A DNA stretch of 64,000 bases from NCBI GenBank assembly GCA_951230915.1, contig OX579634.1, forward strand, positions 53,333,570 to 53,397,569, written 5' to 3'. Shown here piece by piece: positions 1-10,793 of the stretch. The notes under the pieces were generated by a model. That model was not told where the DNA came from, ran no database searches, and saw only the letters and a program-made list of their open reading frames with translations. The position numbers and the translations under genes are program-made. How positions within the stretch are numbered: position 1 is the stretch's first letter; each line of letters opens with the position of its first letter. Source of the DNA: Antitrichia curtipendula (lineage: Eukaryota; Streptophyta; Bryopsida; Hypnales; Leucodontaceae).

Positions 1-235
1 CGAAAACTATTAGTTAGTATCCAGGTTCTGTTTAGAAACAGAAGATAATGGAAAATTAAGAAAGACATTAAAGTAGTGGAATAGTTGGAAAGATTCCGGT
101 CCTAGCAGTGATACTTTGGGACCGGAATGGAATCGGAACCGTATCCAGAAAGATGAGGATCGGATTAGGGTTGGATCGGATTGGTGGGACCGGACCGGTA
201 AAAGTCATCATGACCAATTTTAGGTCAAGAAAGAC

Positions 236-243
236 TATAAAAG
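236..243 (+). promoter_or_regulatory. TATA box upstream of the gag-like frame (copy 1)
   Basis: TATAAAAG lies about 290 bp before the gag-like start and is conserved in copy 2 at 24555-24562. Family B has TATAAACC at 18702. Conservation in three copies supports a real promoter for the internal frame. Confidence 0.6.
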
Positions 244-528
244 GGCCAGGACCTCCTCAGTCACACTCCTTTTCCAAACGCTGTTTGGTGAGAGTTGTTC
301 TCTCGCGCTCTTCGTTTTCAAGCGTTGTGAGTGTGCGCGCGTGTGTGTGTGAGTGTGCGCGTGAGTGTGCAAGTGTTAGAGGTGTGCTATAGGGTTGGTT
401 TCCAGTTGCGTACCGCTTGCAATGCAGGTTTCCGGTTGAGATCGGAGAGTGAAAGTGAGAACGGGACGTGCGGCTAGGACTGGATGAGGTAGAATCGGAA
501 AGGGATCAATCAGATCTAGTCTGTGTCC

Positions 529-2115
529 ATGCCACAGCTTAGGCAGAACAGACCAGGGCCATCCACATCGTCGGCTCCGGTTAAACTCCGGAAGATCGTT
601 CCGGTTCTCCCCTCAGCAGAGAAGGAGAAGGAGATGCTTAGGTTAGATCTCAACCGGATGGGGTGTCAGGGTTTGCTCGACAAACCCTGGGGGTTTAAAG
701 ATGAGCGGATGGTGAAGGAGATCCAGAGGAAGTGGACAAATCAGTTCAACAACATGATCCAATGTGTTCCGGCTGAGTAGACGGAGGAGATATGGAGGGA
801 GGTGTACAAATTCCGGGCAGGAGGTCTCGGGATGGCAAACCAGAAGGACGAGTACATCCGGGGCAAGTTCCGAGGAGCGATCAATCCCAAGGACGGATAC
901 GCGGTGGAGGACTGCATTGACGACCGGCACTAGAAACTTCTCCAATTCCTGATCTCGATCCTACATCCGGAGAAGCCGACAAGGGTAACGATCACCCTCG
1001 GCAACACCATTTTTGGTGCTCTGAGCGGAGACCGAAAAGCGGACTGGGTCCGGATCATATTCGATCTGGTGGCCCAGCTAGCGACAAAGGTCAGAAAAAG
1101 TAGGCCGACACCCGTGTGTCCCTACCTCTTCCACCTTTACGAGCAACACCAGCTCCTGTTGGACTCGGAAGAGAAGGAGTGGAAGGCTAAAGAGAATCTC
1201 CTGAAGTACGGAGAATTGGAAACGGATGAGGAGGAAGAGGAAATCGGATCCGAGACCGAGGAAGAAGAAGAAGTCGAAGAAGAGGCGGAGAGGTTGCCCA
1301 AGCGGCATAAGACGACCTCTCCGATCGGAAGAGGATCGCCGCTTGGGGACAAGACCGGAAAGGAGAAGACACCGGAAGCGGAGAAGGCGGGCACCTCAAA
1401 GAAGGGACCTGCTGACCCGTTCGAGAAGCTGGTCAAGACTCTCTGCGACATCCGCGCAGATTGGGAGGCGAAAAGAATTGCCCTGACCCAGATCAGGGAG
1501 TTGGTGCACGCAGCACCGAACAACAAGTTGTCGGGGAAGGTAGCGGATTGCATCACCAATCCGGCCGAGATCCGGAAACAAGAAGCAGAGATCCGTCGAC
1601 TTCAGGAGGAGGTCGACATGCTGAAGACGGAAGCGGCAACCTTCAAGAAAAATATGGCCGCCACCCGGATGATGGCAGATGAAACGCAGAAGGTTGCGGA
1701 AGCGGTGAAGGCGACTTTCGGTGAGGCCGGAAGCGCGGCAGTCAAGGCCAGGCTCTTTGACGAGAAGGTCTTGGAGGAGAAGAAGCTATCCGGTTCCCGG
1801 ATAGTTCAGATCCTAACTGACTTCTCTGAGCAGGTGGAGAAGAATTTGGTCCAAGCGCGAGGAGCTACAAACCGGATTGAGGAGTGCGTGCAGAAGCTGA
1901 CCGGATCCATGAGGGTCCACCTGTCGGACATCTCCATGCCGGAATCATTTCCGGACGTGCCGGACCCAAGAGAAGGAAAAGACCAAACTTTGCAGTCGAA
2001 GCCGAGTCAGCCCTCCCAGACCGCGTCAATCAACATAGCTTCCTCTTCCGGTTCCGACATGCCAAATCCGATAGCCAGAGAGCGAAACAGGAACTTGGGA
2101 GAAGTCTTCGAGTAA
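529..2115 (+). pseudogene. Gag-like coiled-coil protein inside family A LTR, copy 1 (two stops)
   Basis: One continuous frame runs from the ATG at 529 to the stop at 2113-2115, broken by TAG at 778-780 and 931-933. The second stop replaces a CGG arginine codon still present in copy 2 (DDRHRK against DDRH-stop-K), which fits change at a CpG. Visible parts are an N-terminal Pro/Ser stretch, a conserved block ending in PYLFHLYEQHQLL then ENLLKYG, a glutamate-rich acidic run, a basic KRHKTTSP patch, and a long helical, heptad-like half rich in E, K and R. No zinc knuckle is visible. Placement in a gypsy element and the coiled-coil make-up suggest a gag-like structural role. I do not recognise the family by sequence. 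Confidence 0.6.
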
Positions 2116-2319
2116 TTGGAGGCGGAGCCCAAGAGTCCTTCGTTGGGGCGCGGGATAGCGATGTAAAGTAAGGTAGGTTCTTGTAGGGTAGGATAGGAAC
2201 GGATCCGGATTAGTATTCCGATCCAGTAGTGTTAGGACGGACCGGAAGTTAGGATCCGGAATTAGGTTGACTTTTAAAGGCACTTTTTGCCTTTTGTATT
2301 TTTGGAAGTTCTCAAAGTG

Positions 2320-2327
2320 TATATAAG
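2320..2327 (+). promoter_or_regulatory. Second TATA box, after the gag-like frame
   Basis: TATATAAG lies about 200 bp after the gag-like stop, with a conserved GTCCTTGTGCTGAGGAC just downstream that is also present in copy 2 (where the TATA has decayed to TAGATAAT). It is a candidate for the real LTR promoter, which would place the gag-like frame in U3. Confidence 0.4.
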
Positions 2328-2932
2328 TCAGTCCTTGTGCTGAGGACTGGGAGTCTTTTCTTCTACATTTTGTTTCTGTTCTTCTTGTGCTTTCTTGTTG
2401 TACGTTCTTCCGTGTTTGGCAGAGTTGTGCGTGAGGGAGTTCGGAAGGCGCGAGCGGATGTGTTGGAAATTTCTCCCCTTGGTGTTTTTCTTGGTTCTAA
2501 GTGCATGTGAGCGGATAGGATAGAGTTGGGAGTGTATTTCAGTGCCTCAACGCGTCTAGAGTTTGAGATTCCGGGTGAAAAAGCCATTGTTAGGCTAGGC
2601 GGATAGGGAGGGATTCCTTAGTTGCGCTAGAACTCCTGGGTAGGAAATCCGGTTGAGTGTCCGATCTTTTGTGAGGTCTCGCCATCTTAGCGGTAAACGA
2701 AAGAATTCTAGTTGACATTGGAATGGACGGGTGCACTTGTAACCGCCTTAGCTTCGCACGGATTAGGATCGCATCAAGGTCGTTGTTGTATTGAGAAGAT
2801 TGTACGAAGGGTCTTTGCGTGACCTGCAACCGGATTTCTATCTGGATTGCTGTGAAGGACCAAACCGGATCCGTATTAGTCTAGGGGAGTAGAGATTAGA
2901 AAAGTGGATCTTCAGCCACTATAAGTCACGGA

Positions 2933-2937
2933 AGGTG
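2933..2937 (+). repeat. Target-site duplication AGGTG, left copy
   Basis: AGGTG here and at 7081-7085 flanks the 4143-bp insertion. The second family A copy has the uninterrupted site near 27120, which confirms the boundary. Confidence 0.9.
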
Positions 2938-5190
2938 TGTGAGCTCCCAATTTGTCACTTGGGACTTGTAGAATTATTTTTTTGGAAATTTGCAATTTAA
3001 AGTTAAGAAAAATATACAAAAAGCCATAAAAAGAGTGTAGAACCAAAATAGGGTTGTAACATATCTATTATAGTATTTGGTCTAGATTTGTGTTTAGACT
3101 TAGAATCCCACCAAACCGGGCCCAAAAATAGGTAGAAAGAACGAAACGGTTGGATTTATAGGATTCAAGTCACATAGGCCCAAAAGGGCTAAATCCCACC
3201 ATGAATGTGGCAATTCATGGCTAAGTCGGTCCGAGGGATCCACAACGAGGCCACTAGGTCGGGTCCTAGAGTTAGATTTAGAATTCTCCAAACCCCGATT
3301 GTTAGCATGCAGGAGCCACTAACGCAAGACCGGGCCTGTGGAGGAATCTACAACCCAAGGATGGTGTCTTAGGGTAAATCCCATGCCAGGAGTCCAACGA
3401 CGAAATCGATTCGCCAAGATTCCTCTATCCACAAAAGATTCTCGCACCGTCGCTAATTCAAGGAGATGGCCAATTCATCTCCACTGACCAATTGTGCCAG
3501 GTACAGAAACGCACCTACACATCTTTCATGTGACCCCATGAGAGGTCCTGTGAAAAATCCCTTCATCTTCCGACTTGCAGAAGAACCTTTTGCGGGTGGT
3601 CAACCCTAGTAACCTCCAACGGGAATTTCATGGAAATTACCCAGGTTGCCAGAAAATCTCGCTAAAAATTATACTAGCTTTTTTTATGTTAATAATGCGC
3701 TCCGTGAAGTTTCGCGACATTCCGATAGCAGCAAGTACCCAAACCGGTGAGATTCCTCGAGAATTAATCACGTGGCGGGGTCCCCGCCGCGTTGACCGGC
3801 ATTCCGGGACCATACGACGGCGGAACGAAGTCAACCAAGAGTCTTTTCCGACTCCCTCACATCTATCGGAGACCCTAAGCTATTTACATTTCTCAAAATA
3901 GAAGACCCTCAATATCTAGGATTTTACCACGGTTTAGTTTTTTAAACTAAATTAGCCTACGATGGTTTTTTGTCCTCGGTATGGGGGGCAAGGGGATCCT
4001 GGACTAAAACCGGCGGTCTGGAGCCAATGGTGCAATCTGTTTGACGATTGGAGTAAATCTCCAAAAGTTAGGAGGTTGGTCCAGCGTAGATAGGTAAAAG
4101 TAGTTTTTTAGGGATTAGGATGAAAATCTTTGAAGATGAGGATGAAAATCCAAGTTGATAAGGTTACTTTAGAGCTCTTGAAGGGAAGGTGGGGCCTTGG
4201 AAACCTATTTAAGGTCCCCAATTTTCTCTCTTGAATACCCCCAATACTTGTTTTGGGTCCGTGGGTCCAACTTATATTGGGATTTTTGGCGTTTTAGCCA
4301 AGAAACCTCTACGGTGTTTTTTGAGCACTTTTTGGCTCCTTTTGTTGTTATATTTCAAGCTTTGAAGGTCCTTGGGGGTCCTTCTACCTTGCTTTGTACA
4401 CACTTTGCGTGTGTGGTTGCGTATATTCTCATTGATTATTCAAAAGTCTTGCTATCTTTGGTATATCCTTGAGAACTAACTTGTGTGTTGAAGTCTCTTT
4501 GGTGTCTTGTACTAACCCTAGAGCAACCCCCCACCGTACCTTGGCGATGCCGCTTTGGAGGGCCTTTAGTGTGTGAGCTTGGTGTTTCCACGTTGTCCTA
4601 ACTTGTGTGTTTCTTTAAGTATATCTTCTTACCTTCTTCTAACGTTTCTCCCGTTGAGTAGACCCGCTTTGGGAACAGCGAAGCTTTGACCTTGCGAGGT
4701 GTATTTTCTAAGAGTTTTTGCCCCACCTTCTTCTAACTTCTCTCGTGTCGGGTGGACCCCCCCTCGGAACGGCGAAGCTTCAAACTAGTCACAACCGTCA
4801 AGTCCTATAGTTTGTGTTAAAATGGTCCGGACGGCAAACTTCGAATCTCGGAGCAATACCAAGTCCTAGAGTTGGTATTAAACCCAACTTCACGGCAAAG
4901 CGTTGAATCTCCTCAGGCCTTAGTTCCAAAGTCTAGTTTCCAAGACCTTTTTGGAAACGTCCAGAGTTTAGCTTCCAAGATATTTAGGGTGTCAAGTTCC
5001 GAGTTACCTAGTGTTTTAAATCTTGGCCCTAAAGTGTAGTAAAAGTCCAACTCTTTTTAGTTAGCAAAAATCCCGTTTCTTTGGCTAGCAAAAAATCCTG
5101 GTTCCTTGGTTAGCAAAAATTCCGTTCTCTCAGTTAACCCTCCCAAAAAATCCAGTCTGCCTTTAGAAACCGAAAAGAACCAGAACCCCC

Positions 5191-5505
5191 GTGCAGTTGG
5201 GGATTCAGTCGCAAGGGCGTCCAGTTGGGGGTTCAGTTGCAAGGAGGGTTCAGTCGCAAGGGCGTCCAGTTGGGGGTTCAGTCGCAAGGAGGGTTCAGTC
5301 GCAAGGGCTTTCAGTTGGGGGCTCAGTCGCAAGGGTTGTCCAGTCACGGGATTGGAGGTCCAATCGCAAGGGCGTCCACTCACGGGTCGGGAGGTCAGTC
5401 GCAAGGGCGTCCAGTCACGGGTCGGGAAGTCAGTCGCAAGGGTGGTCCAGTCACGGGGTCGGGAGTTCAGTCGCAGGGGCGTCCAGTTGGAGGGGGCTCA
5501 ATTGA
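5191..5505. repeat. Minisatellite of CAGTCGCAAGG units
   Basis: Variants of GTTCAGTCGCAAGG and GTCCAGTYRSGGG alternate for about 300 bp inside the solo LTR. Two or more overlapping frames stay open across it, as expected for a stop-free tandem repeat; this is not evidence of coding. Confidence 0.8.
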
Positions 5506-6309
5506 GGTCCGAGCGTCCAGAGAGTCGGGGTCCAGAGAGCTGGGGAATTGGGGTCTTTGGATAATCCCGTAACTTGGTCTAGGAAAAGAAGTCCAAAAAC
5601 TAGGGGTCAAGCTTAATTGGAGAGAACCTTGATTGCAAAGAAAACAAGGGAGGGGGGGAGAAGAGAAGCCGTACGTCCGGGGATATTAAAAAAAAAACTG
5701 CATACAAAAAGACTCGCATACTATCTTTCTCTCCACACCAATTCGAACTAGCAAAAATGGAAGGAGATCAGGGGGAGTTGGAATGAAATAGGAGAGGTGG
5801 TGAGAGAGATGATAAATAGTAACCTAGGGTTAGCTAAAGTAGGTGTTAGGAGGGAAATCTCGAGAATTCATAGTGACCATTAGGAGGTAGGATTAGGATG
5901 ACACAAAGACAAGGTTGTGTAAGAGGTTAGGAGGGACATTAAAACTTCTTGGGGTTCGAATCTATAGTTGTAAGACATCCATCAAAGCTTAGGTAGAATA
6001 GTGTTAGTGTAGAAAGAGAGAAAGGGAAAGAAAAGGAGAAAGAAAGAAGGAGGAAGGGAAAGAAAGAAGGGAAAGAAAGAGGTTAGATCACACGGGATCT
6101 ACAATTTTTATAACATAAGCAGTAAACTTTAAGGAAAAAATCCCACGACCCAAGGACCACCATGGAGTATGGAAATGGGCGCGCGGAGGCAGACGAGCGC
6201 ATTTCCGACACCGGTAGTGACGAGGTAAGTCCTTGAATCAAAACTTGGTGTTTCTCCTTATTAGCATTGATTCTTTTTTTTCTTAATTAGCCTGTTCAAG
6301 TGAATAGTG

Positions 6310-6660
6310 ACCCAGAGTTAAATTTAGGAGTAAAAATTTCGAGTTTAAAGTAGGAATAAAAATTTAGAGTTAAGTTTAGGAGTAAAAAATCCAGAGTTAA
6401 ATTTAGGGGTAGAAATTTGGAAGTTAAATTTAGGAGTAAAAATTTAGAGTTAAAAGTAGGAGTAAAAATTTAGAATTAAATTTAGGAGTAAAAATTTCGA
6501 GTTAAAAGTAGGAGTAAAAATTTAGAGTTGAGTTTAGGAGTAAAAAATCCAGAGTTAAATTTAGGGGTAGAAATTTGGAAGTTAAATTTAGGAGTAAAAA
6601 TCCAGAGTTAAATTTAGGAGTAAAAATCTAGAGTTATATTTAGAAGTTGGAAATTAGAAG
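6310..6660. repeat. Tandem repeat of TTAGGAGTAAAAATTTAGAG units
   Basis: About a dozen diverged units of roughly 25 bp (TTAGGAGTAAAAATTYAGAGTTAAA) run in the same direction near the 3' end of the solo LTR. Confidence 0.85.
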
Positions 6661-7505
6661 AAAAAAATTAAGCTTAGGATTAACTGTAGGGTTGACACTT
6701 CCGAGAGAAGTGTCATACCCCCAACAATAGTCTTCAATACTCATGGAAAGAACGTAAAGGTTCCCCGCTCACGTAGTTAGGGACGTTAGAAATGACGCCA
6801 AGTACCCAGCCAACCCGATACATAGGATAGACAGTTAGGAAGCTAGGAATTACAAATCACCTTTGTTCATCACAGTCAGCTTGTTAATTACCCATGCAAT
6901 TCTAGTAGTATTCGCTGCCATCCACAACACTTAGAAAACGTTAGCACAAAAAAGATCCATTGCTTGGAAGGCACAGTGGATCGCGCTCACAACACCCCTA
7001 TATATTTAAAAGGTGGATAACGGCATAGAACCTGGTCGATGTTCGCCCGATTACCGAGTGTGGGTAATCTTGCGCCCACAAGGTGTGCTGGGCCTACCAT
7101 TCTCAAAAGCAAGCGGCGAACCCTTTGATGGCTAAACAGAGGCAAAACCAAACCGGATAGGAGAGGAAATAGTTGTGAGTTGTCTAGAGCGGATTGGTCT
7201 AGACAAATACTAGGACCGGAAGGAATAGGTTCCTGGGGTTGTGTTGGATTCGACAACTGGAAGACTAGTTGGAATCGGAAGATAGAGAGAATCCGGTCAT
7301 TGATTTTCTTGGTGTTTGTGTTTCCGGTTTAAGAAAGAGGACCGGAAAAGACGGATTTTACTACTGATTTTGCTTAGTTCGTTAATAAGGCTAGATACTT
7401 CACAGAATCTCGTGGGTTCGATTTTTAGAGTCACTTAGTTATATTCTAGGGTGATTTTTGTGAGTATAATGGGAAATTTACCTATCCTGTACTGCGACAG
7501 TACTA

Positions 7506-10074
7506 GTGGATTGGGGAGCCAAGGAGCTGGTGGTAGAGAAACCTTCCGTCCGGATTCCTTGGGTGACAGAAAAGCACTTGGGAGAAACCAGCGAGTCTGA
7601 GGGCTACACTTCGGATTGGACGGATCCGGAAGATTCTGCTTCAAGCTATTATGTCGACCCATTTCAGCAGGAGACTGAGACAAGCTTTGGATTCTCTGAC
7701 GCCGTGTTAGAACATGAACCGGAAGAGATCCGCAATACAGTAAAAGAAGATTGATCCCTGGGAGAAGCCAGTGTTCCGCTCACGGCAGAGTGGATTGCTC
7801 AGCAGATCCGGACCGGAAATCTTCCGACGCCCGTGAGTGATACAGCCCAGGCAGGCTGGAGAAACTTGACTTTCATTCCGGAAGAAGTTCACCCGGAAAA
7901 GGTCAAATCGGTTGTTTCACCTACGGATTACAAAGAGGAGAATGTCGAACCAGGCAAGAGTTTTTATCTGAACAAATTCTTGAAAGGCTTGGAAAGATCT
8001 GCTTACGTGAAACTCCTGAGGGAGTACTTGGATGTCTTTGCTTGGAAGCCATCCGATCTGGAGAGAATTCCCCCTCACTTGGGAGAGCATCATATTGATT
8101 TGACGGAAGGATCTACTCCGGTTCGTCAACGACAGTACCGGCTCAATCCCAAGTACTTGTTGATGGTCAAGGAAGAAATCAATTGGTTACTGTAATCCGG
8201 ATTCATCTATCCGGTCAACAATTCCGAATGGCTTTCTCCGATTGTGGTGGTGCCGAAGAAGGTTGGGAAGGATGGGAAGGTCAAGATCTGAGTCTGTCAA
8301 GATTTCCGGAAATTGAACGCAGCCACAAAGAAGGATTACTTTCCACTTCCGTTCACAGACATCATTTTGGACCATGTGGCCGGACACGAGTGTTACAGCT
8401 TCCTGGACGGATTTTCCGGTTACAACCAAGTTTTCATCTGATGGTGCGACCAGTTGAAGACTACGTTTACAACAGAATGGGGAACGTATGCCTTCACCCG
8501 GATGCCGTTTGGATTATGCAACGCACCCGGAACCTTTCAGAGGCTGATGATGGATATTTTCAAGGATTTTCTTCGACATTTCCTTGAAGTATTCATAGAC
8601 GACTTTGCGGTTTTCAGTGACCGGAAAAGTCATCTCGAATGTTTACAGAAGACGTTCCAAAAATGCCGGGAGACCAAGTTGAAGTTGCACCTCGAGAAAT
8701 GCTTCTTTGGGATGTGTTCCGGAATTCTCCTGGGTCACGTGGTAAGCCAGACCGGATTACAAGCGGACTTGGAGAAGGTACGGGTTGTTTTATCCCTGCT
8801 ACCTCCCACGAGCGTGAGAGAGATCCGAGGATTTCTCGGATGTGTAGGCTATTATCGACGGTTCATAGACGGGTACGCAAAGAAGGCTATCCCTCTTACG
8901 GAACTTTTCAAGAAGGATACGAATTTCCTTTAAACTGGAAGACAGAAACAGGCTTTTGAGGATCTCAAAACCCAGCTTGCTAGAACTCCGATCCTCTCCG
9001 TTCGGATTGGAACAAGGATTTCCACGTTACCATCGACCAGGGTTGTCCCTGTCACATCCTGTCCGTCCGTCACGATGTCCGGACGGACGTCAGGATTCAA
9101 CCCTGGCGTCCGTCAAGATCAAAAAAAAAAAAATTTTTTTTTTTTTTTTTGAACGACCTGTCCGTCCTGTGGATGGTCCGTCCGTCCTGTGGACGGCTAG
9201 TCCGTCCCTGTGGACGCGCGGTCCGTCTAGGTCAACGGACAAGCTGTCCTCGAAAAAAAAAAAAAAAAAAAAAAAAACTTTGATCCTGACACAATCTCGA
9301 CGCGTCAAGACGCGTCCGGACTGACGCTGACCGACATACAGATGTGAAAACCCCACGTCCCGTCCGGATAGACAACCGTGCCATCGACGCATCCGGTTGG
9401 TGTTTAGGATCAATCTTGTGGCAATATGACACGGACAAGCGAGAGAATCCGGTTTACTACGCAAGTAGGCAAATGAGTTTGGCAGAACGGAACTACTCCA
9501 CCACGGAACGAGAGGCGTTAGCTGTGGTGTATTCCCGTAAGAAGTTCCGCCATTACTTACTCGGTTACAAGGTAATTTTTCACATGGATCATGGTTCTTT
9601 GAAATACCTTGTGAACAAACTGGATTTGTCAGGCAGGATTGCTAGATGGATTTTACTTTTACAAGAGTTTAACTATGAGATAATAGTTAAACCCGGTAAA
9701 GCAAATTCAAACGCGGATTACCTCGCGAGGCAAAGAGGGAAAGAATCCGTAGCGGATATATCCGCAGAATTTCTGGATGAATTTCCGAAAGTTCACGAGA
9801 TTCTCGTTGTAGTAGAAAATCCGGATTCTCCTATGGAAGAAGTCTTTCACCTAAACGATGAGTTAGTCTTGGAATATCAAGATATCATAGATATGGTCTA
9901 GGTATGGTCTAGATATCCGGACCCGATGAGTCAAGAGGAAAAGGAGATCTTCCAGCGGAAAGTGGCACCCTATACATTGATTAGGGGAGTCCTTTTCAAG
10001 TTAGGAGCAGATGATGTTTTGAGGCGATGTCTGGAACTACCGGACCAGACGAAAGTAATCCGGGCACTTCATGC
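7506..10074 (+). pseudogene. Ty3/gypsy pol remnant: reverse transcriptase, RNase H, start of integrase
   Basis: One frame runs from 7506 through TGA 7752, TAA 8193, TGA 8289, TGA 8439 and TAA 8931, with a frameshift near 9000. Reverse transcriptase is clear: VKEEINWLL, SEWLSPIVVVPKK, FRKLN, FTRMPFGLCNAP and VFIDDFAVFS, where the IDD aspartates match the YxDD catalytic pair. RNase H begins IDASGWCLGSILWQ and includes TTEREALAVVYS and HMDHGSLKYL. TAG at 9899 precedes a pre-integrase stretch ending RALHA, where the hAT element at 10075 cuts it. No protease DTG/DSG motif was seen. A 343-bp hAT insertion separates reverse transcriptase from RNase H. The element is dead. Confidence 0.9.
9038..9380. 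mobile_element. Non-autonomous hAT element (343 bp) with 8-bp target duplication
   Basis: CCATCGAC occurs at 9030-9037 and again at 9381-9388. The insert begins CAGGGTTGTC and ends GACAACCGTG. Removing it restores a normal RNase H entry (VTIDASGW). The right end, read in reverse, matches the left end of the hAT element at 10075 at 19 of 20 bases. Inside are A and T homopolymer runs and GTCC/GGAC palindromic repeats. These are hallmarks of a hAT MITE. Confidence 0.9.
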
Positions 10075-10125
10075 CAGGGTTGTCTATCCGGACGTGACGT
10101 AGGCTTTCCACGTCCGGATGTCATA

Positions 10126-10525
10126 ATGCGTCCGTCCTGACGCGTCCTGACGCATCACAGCCCGTCGCCGATACTGACGGGACCATCCGCAGCGCGGATG
10201 AAGTCTGTCCTTTCTGCAATGGCGTCGGGCCGTCTCCTGGACGGTCACTCCATCGCCAAATGGACATCCGTCTTTTGGACAATGAGCTTGTCAGTGGATG
10301 AAGACGCCGTCCGCTGGACGGTAAGCCGTCCTTTGGACATAGAGTCCGTCGCTAGACGGTAAGCTGTCCCCTGGACGGAATTCTCGTCTCCAGGACGGTA
10401 ATCCGTCCCTTGGACGCGAATCCGTCCCCTGGACCGGAATATCACAGGACGGGACAGTCGCCACTTGGACGGTTTCGTTGGCAAGGCTGCGGGTTTAGGG
10501 TCCACCCCATCAGCCGTCACTCCGT
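10126..10525. repeat. GTCC/GGACGG subterminal array of the hAT element
   Basis: Many copies of CCGTCCnnTGGACGG-like palindromes at short spacing. hAT transposases are known to bind short subterminal repeats, so this is a candidate binding region. It ends in TTTAGGGTTTAGGGTTTTAGG near 10530-10555. Confidence 0.7.
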
Positions 10526-10793
10526 CTAGCTGGGTTTAGGGTTTAGGGTTTTAGGGAGGGCTTCAAGGTGTATATTAAGGACTTCTGCCTATTCAAGATT
10601 ATTTTTCCTTGCTGATTTTGCCTTTTATGACTTGGTTGGAGTACAACCATTGCGGTAGAGCGAAGTCCAAGAAGAGTGTGTTGTGGTGGCACTTGTTGTG
10701 AGAGCAACAAGTGTTGTTTCCACATCACATTTCAAACAGAATACTAATCTTTTTTTTGGTGCAGGGGCAGGTAAAGGAGGACAAATAAGAGCA

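Larger units (their letters stand above)
2938..7080. mobile_element. Solo LTR of about 4.1 kb nested in family A copy 1
   Basis: The insert starts TGTGAGC and ends GCCCACA, giving a TG...CA element with short inverted ends, and is flanked by AGGTG on both sides. Removing it with one AGGTG restores alignment with copy 2 across the joint. No pol or gag domain and no internal repeat of the ends was seen, so a solo LTR is the simplest reading; a large non-autonomous element is the alternative. A TATA-like CTATTTAAGG near 4203 could be its promoter. It contains two tandem-repeat blocks and a purine-rich tract around 6010-6090. Short open frames inside it show no recognisable domain. Confidence 0.8.
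1..7499 (+). mobile_element. Long LTR of a Ty3/gypsy element (family A, copy 1), split by a nested solo LTR
   Basis: Positions 1-2937 and 7081-7499 align closely with 24292-27539, so they are two copies of one repeat. The left end lies about 20 bp before the window. The right end is placed at the CA of 7499 because copies 1 and 2 stop matching just after GCGACA, and the diverged family B copy stops at GCAACA. A TGG motif that could start a primer-binding site lies at 7507, eight bases beyond, and pol-like sequence follows directly. The repeat holds a TATA box, a gag-like frame, a second TATA box and about 1 kb of non-coding sequence. That this whole unit is an LTR is an inference from shared end points; no target duplication confirms it. 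Confidence 0.6.

Noticed and set aside
5106..5572. Several overlapping open frames of 100-150 codons on both strands
   Set aside because: They lie in a stop-poor minisatellite and repeat the same short peptides; a by-product of the tandem repeat.
6000..6700. CRISPR-like regular repeats
   Set aside because: Plain tandem repeats without unique spacers in a plant genome.
9038..9105. A separate 66-bp element with CAGGGTTG...CAACCCTG ends
   Set aside because: No 8-bp duplication flanks it, while the 343-bp element has a perfect one; it is probably an internal palindrome.
10528..10555. TTTAGGG units as a possible true telomere
   Set aside because: Only about three units, inside a transposon; an interstitial tract.
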